Source of the DNA: Candidatus Buchananbacteria bacterium
GTDB lineage: Bacteria > Patescibacteriota > Patescibacteriia > 2-01-FULL-39-33
Assembly: GCA_903859075.1 (NCBI GenBank)
Contig: CAIOLF010000024.1
Location: 7,174-71,173, forward strand
Direction: 5' to 3'
Length of the DNA stretch: 64,000 nucleotides
A model generated the notes under the pieces. The model saw only the letters and a program-made list of their open reading frames with translations. It was not told where the DNA came from and did no database searches. The position numbers and the translations under genes were made by a program. Positions 7,366 to 15,371 of this stretch are shown one piece after another. Position 1 is the stretch's first letter. Each line of letters starts with the position of its first letter.

Positions 7366-9213
7366 CTAATGAACGCTCGCAACCCCGCTGGCTGCACTGG
7401 CGGTCCTGAACTTCTCCAACACGCGCTTGGAACAGAAGCTCCGCAATCCCTCCGCTGGCGGTTTTGCCGGCAGCACCTCCAGCATCGTGGCAAATGTCCA
7501 GAAAGTCAGCTCCGGACGATTCGGCGCTTGGCGTCCGGCTGTCCTCTCACCGTCAATGATTCGGCCGGCAAGCTGCTCTGTAAATTTGCCATTGAAACGG
7601 TAGAGCGCGCCGATCACTTTCTCATCATCCAGCATCGCTGAAGTGACCTCTCCTTGAATGGAGTAGATCATACTAGCGGCCTTGACGGCCTGGGGGATAC
7701 CGCCAAAATGCCTCCCCGCTGCTTCTAACAAGTCGAGGTTCTCACTACCGGACTCGGTCACCAGGCCCGACTCAAAACAGCTCATCAGATACTTAATGAC
7801 ATCGCTACCGCTTCGCAAGCCAGCCGCTTCGGTTGCGACAGAGGCGATTCCTGCCCGTTCCAGAAACTGCTTCCAGGAATCAAAGTGGCGAATAGCCGCG
7901 AAGAACAGCCATTGCGAGAGGGGACTCTTTTTGGCGTCCTGCGCCGTCAAGCTAATCCCTCGCGCCTCCAGGTCTTTGGCCGCTTGGATTAACCGCTGCA
8001 AGCTATGGCTAAGGAACTTACTGATCTGATCGGCGGGTAGTCCCGCTTCTTGCAGTACTTTGCCCCAATCGCCGAACTCACGCATGGCACGCATATAGAT
8101 TACATGCGATTGCTCGTCGCCATACTGCGTCATCCCGGCGGGACTCAAGTCCCAACCCCGCCGATCTAGGGCCCTAATCTTCTTTAGCACTTTCGCGATG
8201 GATACCAACTTGCTGGCGAGATAAACCTCACGCGGATTAAGGCCGGACTTTAGCAATGCTTCATTCCACCTGCCGGGAAATAACCGATAACCGGCATGGT
8301 ACAGATCGCTGTGCTTCGTGGAGATGTAACCGGAATTAACGGGCTCGCCGCTTTCATGGAGCCGAACGATCCAGTCAATAACTCTCTCCGGAGTCCAATA
8401 ACCTTTTTTTCTCTGGCAGAGTCCAAAGTAATCCACGCCAATTAGCTCAACCGGCTCCCTCCAGCCATTGTCAAACTTCTTCGTAGCCGCATTATACACA
8501 TCGCTATGCGATCCTTCCTGGATCGCAGTTGAATTCAGGTCTTGGCCATGAATATGGAGTTCGATAACCTTCAGCAGAATCTCCTTCTTGTTCATCGGTT
8601 TGCCAGTCAAACGGACCTCATCAGGGTCAAATCCCGCATACCTCAACGCGTCGTCATAACAATTATTGAAGTGGTGCAGGCAGGCCTTATACAATGACGG
8701 ATCGTCATCCTTAACCGCGGAGACGTTGATCGGTTTATGCGCCTTGTTCCTAGCGATCAGTTCCCGCTTGACTTTCTCTTTGTCCCAAAGTCTCTGGCGG
8801 ATGATTTCCTCTACTGGTAGCTTGGCCGCCCGCAGAGCATTATGCCAGAAAAAACGTCCCGAAAATGCATACTTGGCGCGATCACGAAGCCCGCGATTCG
8901 GATTGCCCTTGGCTTGAATGGCACTGCCGCTCAGATCAATCCCGTCGGCATAAGCCTTAGCCAAATCGGCTAAAAGCTTTTGCTTGCGTTTCTTGCGCCG
9001 CGGACCCTCCACTTTTTGCTTGACGATTTCTTGTGACAGGCCAACCTCTTCAAGCATTTCGTTCCAATCAGAGAAATAATGGCGGCCGGAACGCTCCAGC
9101 CAGCGATTTTTTCCTCTGGTAACGCCGCTATAGCGCAAATCATCTCCCCTTTTCCAAGCTTTCCTTATTCCTTCCAAGATCTCGTCCCTGGAAGGTTTTT
9201 TGCCTCTGGGCAT
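7366..9213 (-). CDS. Tandem-repeat protein resembling homing-endonuclease-associated repeats (no catalytic domain seen)
   Basis: The 615-residue protein is built of about eight repeats with a period near 64 residues (about 10-60, 78-132, 146-197, 209-262, 274-326, 338-392, 404-456, 468-515). Each has a helix, a G-x-x-L-x-x-x-x-[IV] element, a helix ending in Y/F, then a signature like FGDWGKVLQEAGL, where the F-x-x-W and AGL/AGF positions recur. This resembles the homing endonuclease-associated repeat described next to HNH domains, thought to bind nucleic acid, but no HNH, nuclease or ATPase motif is present. Basic residues are frequent (RRKKRK near 72). The start is supported by AAGGAGGA 8 bp upstream. 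DNA binding is inference. Confidence 0.65.
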   Translation of the reverse strand: MPRGKKPSRDEILEGIRKAWKRGDDLRYSGVTRGKNRWLERSGRHYFSDWNEMLEEVGLSQEIVKQKVEGPRRKKRKQKLLADLAKAYADGIDLSGSAIQAKGNPNRGLRDRAKYAFSGRFFWHNALRAAKLPVEEIIRQRLWDKEKVKRELIARNKAHKPINVSAVKDDDPSLYKACLHHFNNCYDDALRYAGFDPDEVRLTGKPMNKKEILLKVIELHIHGQDLNSTAIQEGSHSDVYNAATKKFDNGWREPVELIGVDYFGLCQRKKGYWTPERVIDWIVRLHESGEPVNSGYISTKHSDLYHAGYRLFPGRWNEALLKSGLNPREVYLASKLVSIAKVLKKIRALDRRGWDLSPAGMTQYGDEQSHVIYMRAMREFGDWGKVLQEAGLPADQISKFLSHSLQRLIQAAKDLEARGISLTAQDAKKSPLSQWLFFAAIRHFDSWKQFLERAGIASVATEAAGLRSGSDVIKYLMSCFESGLVTESGSENLDLLEAAGRHFGGIPQAVKAASMIYSIQGEVTSAMLDDEKVIGALYRFNGKFTEQLAGRIIDGERTAGRQAPNRPELTFWTFATMLEVLPAKPPAEGLRSFCSKRVLEKFRTASAASGVASVH

Positions 9214-9283
9214 AGTTTTATCCTCCTTCCTCGGTTAGAATCCCGGTGTAAATTGGAACATCTGTTGAAATGAACTAAACCGC

Positions 9284-9312
9284 ATTATATTATAATTTAT
9301 GATTTACGTCAA
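9284..9312 (-). promoter_or_regulatory. Consensus promoter of the tandem-repeat protein gene
   Basis: On the minus strand: TTGACG, a 17-bp spacer and a perfect TATAAT box, about 70 bp before the start codon. Confidence 0.75.
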
Positions 9313-9370
9313 TTCTACCGCAGTAGCTATTATTAAATTTATAAAATAAAACTTGCTAGTTATAATAAAA

Positions 9371-9393
9371 CAGCCCCGCTTATGGCGGGGTTG
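9371..9393 (-). terminator. Terminator after rpoD
   Basis: CCCCGC/GCGGGG stem with A-rich and T-rich flanks on both sides, 20 bp past the rpoD stop codon. Confidence 0.7.
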
Positions 9394-9413
9394 TTTTTAT
9401 AAAGAAGAATACT

Positions 9414-10721
9414 TTAATAATCCCTCAGCTTTTCTGATCCCTTAATTTTTTCAATCTTCTCCAGCGCTTTGGCTTCAATTTGGCGGATGCGCTCGCGAGT
9501 AACATCAAACTCTTTGCCGACTTCTTCCAAGGTATGCGCTACTCCGTCTTTCAAGCCAAATCGCATCTCCAGCACCTTTTGCTCGCGCGGCGTCAGCTCG
9601 GAAATCACGTTGCGCACGTAGTCGCGCAAAATCTGCAAAGCGGCGGCGCGATCCGGCGTCATGGTCTTTTGATCTTCAATAAAATCCTCCAAGATGCTGT
9701 CCTCGCTGTCATCGCCCACCGGCGTGCCGAGAGAAATTGTTTCTTGCGAAATCTTAATGATATGATTGACCTTTTCTAATTCCTCACCCATTTCCGCGGC
9801 CACTTCTTCCGGCAACGGCTCGCGTCCGAGATCCTGCACTAGGCGACGCTCGACTTGCTGGAACTTATTGATATTTTCCACCATATGCACGGGAATGCGG
9901 ATAGTACGTGATTGATCAGCCAGTGACCGGGTGATGGCTTGGCGGATCCACCAAGTGGCATAAGTGGAAAATTTATAACCCTTGCGATAATCGAATTTAT
10001 CCACGCCGCGGAACAAACCGATATTCCCTTCTTGAATCAGGTCCAAGAGCGACAGATTCTTGCCAGTGAATTTCTTGGCAATGGATACTACTAAGCGCAA
10101 ATTGGCTTTGATCAATCTCTGCCGGGCATCATGATCGCCTTTTTCAATCCGCTTGGCCAGAGAAACCTCCTCTTCAGTATTTAGAAGCGGCACTTTGCCG
10201 ATTTCGCGCAAATACATCTGAATGGAGTCGGCGCTGATATCGCCCAGTTCAATATTTTCAGAAAGCTTGATGGCTGAAGTCCTACGCCCGCCAGTTGCCG
10301 GCTTTTCCGGCTCCGGCTGTTTCATGAGTAGGCTGGGAGCATCGGTAATTCTGATATTGTTTAAAGTAAATTCATCCAGCAGCTCTTCGTATCGTTCTAC
10401 ATATTCTTCCAGTTCCGGGAAAAGCAAAACTAATTCTTTCTCAATGACAAAACTGCGCAATCTCCCCTTCTTGATGAGGGATCGAATTGCTTCTTCATTG
10501 GGAAGCTGGACCTGCCTGGGTTCAGGCGCGATCTTGGCTAGTTTCCTTTTGGATGCCGCTTTTTTTGTAATCGCCTTGGCCTTTTTTTGTTTGGCCGGTT
10601 TTTTGGACGATTGAGTTTTTTTGGTTTTTTTGGCGGGTAAAGTTTTTTTGCCAGATCTGGCGGCCACTTTGGCCTTTTTGCTTTTTTCCTTTTTAGTTTT
10701 GCCTTTGACTGTCTTCTTCAT
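9414..10721 (-). CDS. rpoD: Primary RNA polymerase sigma factor (sigma-70, RpoD)
   Basis: The 435-residue protein carries regions 1.2 to 4.2: [16 protein letters not shown] (1.2), [12 protein letters not shown] and [19 protein letters not shown] (2.1-2.2), [17 protein letters not shown] (2.3-2.4), region 3 with [18 protein letters not shown], and a C-terminal HTH ([20 protein letters not shown]). The first about 70 residues are a Lys/Ala-rich basic tail followed by a short region 1.1-like domain. It directs core RNA polymerase to -35/-10 promoters like those found in this window. It lies 29 bp after dnaG, a common macromolecular-synthesis pairing, and is probably cotranscribed with it. Confidence 0.97.
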   Translation of the reverse strand: MKKTVKGKTKKEKSKKAKVAARSGKKTLPAKKTKKTQSSKKPAKQKKAKAITKKAASKRKLAKIAPEPRQVQLPNEEAIRSLIKKGRLRSFVIEKELVLLFPELEEYVERYEELLDEFTLNNIRITDAPSLLMKQPEPEKPATGGRRTSAIKLSENIELGDISADSIQMYLREIGKVPLLNTEEEVSLAKRIEKGDHDARQRLIKANLRLVVSIAKKFTGKNLSLLDLIQEGNIGLFRGVDKFDYRKGYKFSTYATWWIRQAITRSLADQSRTIRIPVHMVENINKFQQVERRLVQDLGREPLPEEVAAEMGEELEKVNHIIKISQETISLGTPVGDDSEDSILEDFIEDQKTMTPDRAAALQILRDYVRNVISELTPREQKVLEMRFGLKDGVAHTLEEVGKEFDVTRERIRQIEAKALEKIEKIKGSEKLRDY

Positions 10722-10750
10722 TTAACTAAAAAGCACTACATTTAATTTAA

Positions 10751-12577
10751 TTAAGTTAATTTATTTTTTTGACTGATTAAATCGCTCAGCCGGCCATAAA
10801 TTTCTTTAATCTTATCAGCATCTTTATTTTTTTCGGCCAGGGCCAGTTCATCTTTAGACTGATTAATCTTCTTATTGATAAAAGCCAAGTGCAAGGCGCG
10901 TATTAAATTATCCAGCTCCGTCTTAATCTCTCGATCCTCTAGGCTGGGAAACTCCTCTTGCGCCAGCAAGTAGCTATCTGACCAGTAACTGAGCAAATAT
11001 GCCTCATTTTCCTGGGTTTTTAACCATTTATCAAATTCTACAAATAAATCAATACCTGAGTTATCCACAGCCGTAGAATTCAATAGGTCAACGTTGTTAT
11101 TATAAAATAATACTAACTTTTTGTAAATAGTTCTGGGCAAGTCTTGACTGACCGCCTCGGCCGAAAGATTGTCAATAAAATGAGACAAAAATTGAGGTCG
11201 GATAATCAGCAAAGAAAGCAAACGCTGAAAAATAGCCGTCTCCCAATCAACTAGGAGCGGCTTTACTTCTGCTTTAGCGGCCGCTTCCGCCACTTTTCGC
11301 ACCTTAAGCGGGCGCAGCCGGCCATAGGCCTCACGCAGCAACGGCTCGCTCAGGGAAAGATCCTGGGCCACCCGCTTAATCCAAAAATCCCTGTCGACCT
11401 CGCTGCCAAGACGGGAAATTTTTTCCAGCATGAATTTCACTATGGTCTTGCGGTCGGCGGAGTCGCTCGGATCTTTGCCGGCCCGCGCTTCATTAAAAAA
11501 ATATTCCATCGCTTCCTGGGACTCACCAATGGCCCGCACCCAATCATCAGGGTTATTTTTGACGCACTCACCCGGATCTTTGCCGTATGGCACGCTGATT
11601 ACCCGGACATTCATCTCTAGCTGCAGCGCCAGATCAATGCTACGCAAGGCGGCTACCTTGCCCGCTTCATCTTGATCAAGGGCAATCGCCAGATTCGGGG
11701 AATATCTTTTTAGAATTCTAATCTGATTATCGGTCAGCGCCGTCCCGGAAATGGATACGACATTTTTTATTCCCGCCTGATGCGAAGGAATCACATCCAT
11801 GTAGCCCTCGACCAGAATAGTCAGATCGGCTTTCTTGATTTCCCGCTTCGCCTGATACAGGCCGTAAAGCACTTCGCTCTTATTGTAAATTTCCGATTGC
11901 GGCGTGTTAATATATTTGGCCGCTTCATCACTGCCGAGCGCCCGGCCGCCAAAGCCGACTATCCGGCCATGATAATCCCAAATAGGAAACATCAGCCGAT
12001 CGCGGAAACGGTCATAATAACCGCCTTGATTTTTGCGCACGATCAACCCGGCGGCGGCAATCTCTTTTTCGCTATAACCGCGTCTTAGCAAGAATTGCAG
12101 CAGATTATCCCAGCAGTCAATGGCATAACCGATTTTAAAATCATCAACGGTCTCTTCTAACAGTCCGCGGCTGACAAGATACTGACGCACCTCGGCGGCG
12201 CGCGACGAATCCAGCAATACCTTATGCCAATAATTGGCGGCCAGCTGGCAGAGATCATAGAGACGATTTTTACCGGTGCTTACCTCTTGCTGATAAGTAG
12301 ACAAGGTGACTCCCGTGCGCTGGGCCAGTACCTTAAGCGCTTCCGGAAAAGGAATATTTTCAGTCTTCATCAAAAATTCAAGAGCGTCGCCGCCTTCGCC
12401 GCAGCCAAAACAGCGCCAAATCCCCCTCTCTCTGTTGACCATGAAAGAAGGGGTCTTTTCATTATGGAAAGGACAATTCGCCTTAAAGTTGGTGCCGGCC
12501 GGCGTCAACCTTAAGTATTCTGAAATAAATTCCACAATGTCCAGCTTTGATTTAATCTCATCTATCTCACTGCTCAT
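10751..12577 (-). CDS. dnaG: DNA primase
   Basis: The 608-residue protein has an N-terminal CHC2 zinc finger (CPFHNEKTPSFMV ... WRCFGCGEGG, residues about 36-63), the primase core (GYAIDCWDNLLQFL region), and a TOPRIM domain with VEGYMDVI and ALDQDEAGK. The C-terminal helicase-binding region is present but divergent. DnaG makes RNA primers for lagging-strand synthesis together with the replicative helicase. It is first in a dnaG-rpoD unit. Confidence 0.97.
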   Translation of the reverse strand: MSSEIDEIKSKLDIVEFISEYLRLTPAGTNFKANCPFHNEKTPSFMVNRERGIWRCFGCGEGGDALEFLMKTENIPFPEALKVLAQRTGVTLSTYQQEVSTGKNRLYDLCQLAANYWHKVLLDSSRAAEVRQYLVSRGLLEETVDDFKIGYAIDCWDNLLQFLLRRGYSEKEIAAAGLIVRKNQGGYYDRFRDRLMFPIWDYHGRIVGFGGRALGSDEAAKYINTPQSEIYNKSEVLYGLYQAKREIKKADLTILVEGYMDVIPSHQAGIKNVVSISGTALTDNQIRILKRYSPNLAIALDQDEAGKVAALRSIDLALQLEMNVRVISVPYGKDPGECVKNNPDDWVRAIGESQEAMEYFFNEARAGKDPSDSADRKTIVKFMLEKISRLGSEVDRDFWIKRVAQDLSLSEPLLREAYGRLRPLKVRKVAEAAAKAEVKPLLVDWETAIFQRLLSLLIIRPQFLSHFIDNLSAEAVSQDLPRTIYKKLVLFYNNNVDLLNSTAVDNSGIDLFVEFDKWLKTQENEAYLLSYWSDSYLLAQEEFPSLEDREIKTELDNLIRALHLAFINKKINQSKDELALAEKNKDADKIKEIYGRLSDLISQKNKLT

Positions 12578-12672
12578 AATTAGTTTATTGGCTAAATCTC
12601 CTCTATCTTAACACCCTCATGGCGTAAAAGCAACTTCTATTTTGCCGGCCAGTAAATTGCCGTAAAAATAAA

Positions 12673-12700
12673 AAATACCCGGAATTTACTCCGGGTATTT
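12673..12700 (-). terminator. Terminator of the zinc-ribbon membrane protein gene
   Basis: AAATACCCGGA / TCCGGGTATTT 11-bp perfect stem, 9 bp past the stop codon, with A/T-rich flanks. Confidence 0.75.
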
Positions 12701-12708
12701 GGTAAATA

Positions 12709-13611
12709 TTACTGCGCAGAAATATTCTGCAATGCTTGCAAGGCCTTGACGGCGTCGCCTGGGCGTCCTAAATAATATCTTTTAAGATCTTTCGGATTAA
12801 CATACCAGGCCTCTTTCTTACCGTCGATCTGAATCAAGATCTTGCCTGAGTTAGCCCTGGCAAAATTTTCATCAAGGGGCGATTTGCCTGTTCCGACCGG
12901 GTTGTATCCGGCCAAAATTTCCATTTTGTCATTGTAGCCGTTGCCGTTAGTGTCGGCTTTAGCCGGGTTAGTGCCTAAAGCGGCTTCTACCGTATCGGAC
13001 AAGCCATCCTTGTCAGTATCTGTTCCGTTACCTAAATTATAATCAGCAATTTTTATCTTATAAAAATCCTTGTTAGAAGTGCCGATACCCAATTGCACTA
13101 AGGTATTAAAAACATTGGCATTATCCACGCCCAGATCGTTACGGAACTGCTGGTAACCTTGAAGAGACTGGGCCTGAGTATTAATGGTCTTCTGATATTC
13201 CTCGGTCTTTTGGGTTAGGGCCTTCTGGCCTTCGGTCAGCTGAGTAATCTGATTTTGCGCATCGGAAATCTGGCCCTGATACTGACTAATCTCGCTCTTG
13301 GACTGGGACAATTGCCCTTGACTATCGGAAAGAGTCTTCTTGGTCGTGTCCAGTTCTTGGCGCGCTGTCTCTAAATTCTGAGTGACTGCGGCGACTCGCG
13401 TCATTAAGGCGGCATTATCAAGATAAATTTTTACCGCGTAAGCGGTCATCCCAATAAAAACAACCGCGATAACTGCATAGAGCATCCAGCGCTGCCAGCG
13501 GCGGAGCTTTACTTCTTTTTTGACTTGAGTCTGATACATCACCGGCGCGCCGCAATTGGGGCAGCTGGTGACATTATCCGGAATCTGGCTTTTGCAGTTA
13601 AAGCAAACCAT
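12709..13611 (-). CDS. Zinc-ribbon, transmembrane, coiled-coil, TSP3-repeat protein typical of CPR bacteria
   Basis: The 300-residue protein begins with a zinc ribbon (CFNCKSQI ... CPNCGAP, residues 3-21), then one membrane helix (about 41-63), a long Gln-rich coiled coil (about 70-155), calcium-binding thrombospondin type 3-like repeats (DTDKDGLSDTVE and DTNGNGYNDKMEI, about 198-240) and a C-terminal module (GKKEAWYVNPKDLKRYYLG). That last module recurs in secreted CPR proteins. The topology puts the ribbon inside and the coiled coil and TSP3 repeats outside, so a surface or envelope-spanning role is likely; the exact function is unknown. Confidence 0.8.
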   Translation of the reverse strand: MVCFNCKSQIPDNVTSCPNCGAPVMYQTQVKKEVKLRRWQRWMLYAVIAVVFIGMTAYAVKIYLDNAALMTRVAAVTQNLETARQELDTTKKTLSDSQGQLSQSKSEISQYQGQISDAQNQITQLTEGQKALTQKTEEYQKTINTQAQSLQGYQQFRNDLGVDNANVFNTLVQLGIGTSNKDFYKIKIADYNLGNGTDTDKDGLSDTVEAALGTNPAKADTNGNGYNDKMEILAGYNPVGTGKSPLDENFARANSGKILIQIDGKKEAWYVNPKDLKRYYLGRPGDAVKALQALQNISAQ

Positions 13612-13707
13612 ATCTTTTTGTTTAATTTAAAACAAGATTTTTACCTTATTTTTATTATAACATAAATTATAAAATGACGCTAATACTTAATCAATTAAGG
13701 GGATAAG

Positions 13708-14379
13708 TTACCGCCGCGCTTTTCTCTTTGATAACTCCCTGATAACATCGCTGGCAATCCAGCGGGCTGATGGCGTATCCAACTTTTTTATTTCTTCCGC
13801 CAGCTTGATCGTTTTCAGGCGCAATTTCTCGCTGCGGCATTTGCCGATTTCCCTTAGCGCCCAGCTGATGGCTTTTTTCACGTAGACACGCTCATCAACG
13901 GAATATTTTTTTAGCAACGGAAAATATTTTTCAAAAAAACTATCCGGCAACTTTTTATTTTTTACTGCCAGCGCGGCCAAAAGGACTATCCCTGCCCGGC
14001 GCACGAATTCACGCTTATCCTTGCTCCACTTATTTATCTTTATTTCCGGCTTAGCTATCCGCCACAATAGATTGCCGCAAAGCTGATCATTAGTATCCCA
14101 TGATTTCAGTTCGCTCACCCACTTATCCAATTGTGCCGCTGTCAGATTATCCGCCTCTGCGATAATTGTCGCCAAAATCCTCGCTTCATGGATTTTGCTG
14201 TCCCAAAGCTGAAGCGCCAATTCAGTATTTTTGCCAATCTGCTTGCCCATGCATCTTATGACCGGGATATTCACCCCATATACTTTATCATTGGGCCTAA
14301 TGCCGAATCGCTTCATTCCTTCGATGTTGCGAGGATTCTTTAATTTTTTAAATCTGGCAATAATTTCATTGTAAGTCAT
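13708..14379 (-). CDS. DNA alkylation repair protein, AlkD-like HEAT-repeat glycosylase
   Basis: The start at 14379 (MTYNEIIARFKKL) is preferred over the upstream in-frame codon at 14466, whose extra 29 residues look non-conserved. The 223-residue product is all-helical with paired ARM/HEAT-type helices and the family pattern YGVNIPVIR, HEARILATIIA, WDTNDQLCGNLL, FVRRAGIVLLAALA and DERVYVKKAISWALREIGK. AlkD proteins remove N3- and N7-alkylated purines without base flipping. The W of the WDTNDQLC segment and the R of FVRRAG match the DNA-contact positions of the family. Confidence 0.9.
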   Translation of the reverse strand: MTYNEIIARFKKLKNPRNIEGMKRFGIRPNDKVYGVNIPVIRCMGKQIGKNTELALQLWDSKIHEARILATIIAEADNLTAAQLDKWVSELKSWDTNDQLCGNLLWRIAKPEIKINKWSKDKREFVRRAGIVLLAALAVKNKKLPDSFFEKYFPLLKKYSVDERVYVKKAISWALREIGKCRSEKLRLKTIKLAEEIKKLDTPSARWIASDVIRELSKRKARR

Positions 14380-14465
14380 AAGAAGTGAGCAACTAAAATA
14401 ATAACGAGATATGCTTTTATTATAGGCTATGGTACTTTTTTGGTCAAAACGACGCAGATGAAACA

Positions 14466-14495
14466 TTGGACAAATTATTTTTTTTATAGTAAAAT
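14466..14495 (+). promoter_or_regulatory. Promoter of the tRNA-Ser gene
   Basis: TTGGAC at 14466-14471, an 18-bp spacer and TAAAAT at 14490-14495, 15 bp before the tRNA. Confidence 0.5.
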
Positions 14496-14509
14496 ATTTA
14501 GGTAAATTT

Positions 14510-14596
14510 GGAGAGTTCGCATAGTGGTCGAGTGCGCTCGCTTGGAAAGCGAGTAGGGTGTCAAAGCCCTCGGGAGTTCGAATCTCCCACTCTCCG
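14510..14596 (+). tRNA. tRNA-Ser (anticodon GGA)
   Basis: An 87-nt class II tRNA. The acceptor GGAGAGT pairs with ACTCTCC, the anticodon stem CTCGC/GCGAG encloses loop TTGGAAA (anticodon GGA), there is a long variable arm (GGGTGTCAAAGCCC), and the T-loop is TTCGAAT. Discriminator G. CCA is not encoded. Confidence 0.95.
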
Positions 14597-14601
14597 CAAA
14601 C

Positions 14602-14629
14602 AAAAGACGCCCCTCTCGGGACGTCTTTT
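14602..14629 (+). terminator. Terminator of tRNA-Ser
   Basis: AAAAGACG...CCC / GGG...CGTCTTTT stem followed by TATAT, starting 6 bp after the tRNA. Confidence 0.8.
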
Positions 14630-14649
14630 ATATCAGATTCAAACTTATA

Positions 14650-15261
14650 CTATTTAATCACCGCGTCAATCGCCGCCTTAAGCTCTGCCGCTTCAGCATT
14701 CAAGTCTTTCTGCGATTCATGGCCATTACCGACGCGGAAATATTTGCAGCCGATAACAAAGGTCGGGATAGACCCGGCCGGATTAAATTCTTTATAAACC
14801 GCTTGAGCCGCGGCTGGTACGCTGGTTTCCTTTGCGCTTGTCAAAGTATTGTCATTTGTATCTAACTCCCAATGATAAGCCACGATCTTGCCGGCTTTGA
14901 CGTACTGCGAAACAACAGAATCAAAAGTATCTTTTACCCATTGACAATGCGGGCACCAAGTAGTTGAAAAAAGATAAACCACCGGCTTGCCGCCCTCTTT
15001 ACATATCTGGGCGTTTTTCTTTTCAAAAAATGTCTCTACTCCTGGAGCCGTCGGGGAAATCGCTTCCGGACCGCTGGCCGGTTGATTCTGCGCCTGCTGG
15101 TTTTGCTGATTGTTGGACAAATTATTGCTACCGCCTCGATTACCAGTAACCAGTACAATGGCCAGAACTATTACGCCGATAACGGCGATAACGGCGATGC
15201 CGGCAAAAAGCCCCAACAAAAACTGCTGGTTGCCGCCCGTCGTCTTTTTGTCATCTTCCAT
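14650..15261 (-). CDS. Membrane-anchored thioredoxin-fold protein with CPHC active site
   Basis: The 203-residue protein has one N-terminal transmembrane helix (about residues 15-38), an Asn/Gln-rich linker, then a thioredoxin fold with VVYLFSTTWCPHCQWV (active site C-P-H-C, as in DsbA), a central ELDTN strand and the cis-Pro segment GSIPTFVIGC. The orientation places the fold outside the membrane, so it probably forms or exchanges disulfides in exported proteins. It could be a DsbA-like oxidant or a thiol reductase; no DsbB or VKOR partner is seen in the window. Confidence 0.85.
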   Translation of the reverse strand: MEDDKKTTGGNQQFLLGLFAGIAVIAVIGVIVLAIVLVTGNRGGSNNLSNNQQNQQAQNQPASGPEAISPTAPGVETFFEKKNAQICKEGGKPVVYLFSTTWCPHCQWVKDTFDSVVSQYVKAGKIVAYHWELDTNDNTLTSAKETSVPAAAQAVYKEFNPAGSIPTFVIGCKYFRVGNGHESQKDLNAEAAELKAAIDAVIK

Positions 15262-15285
15262 AAAATGTTTATAATTATTATTGAT

Positions 15286-15366
15286 CGATACTAATATGCG
15301 AATTCATACTAATGATACGAATTGAATTTATTAGTATAATTAGTATCCATTCGCATATTAGTATCG
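15286..15366. repeat. 18-bp inverted repeat with nested ATACTAAT copies
   Basis: CGATACTAATATGCGAAT at 15286-15303 is perfectly inverted at 15349-15366. Inside are further ATACTAAT / ATTAGTAT copies (forward near 15306, reverse near 15329 and 15340). It fills the spacer between gatA and the thioredoxin-like gene and could be an operator cluster or an mRNA hairpin. Confidence 0.7.
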
Positions 15367-15371
15367 TTTAT

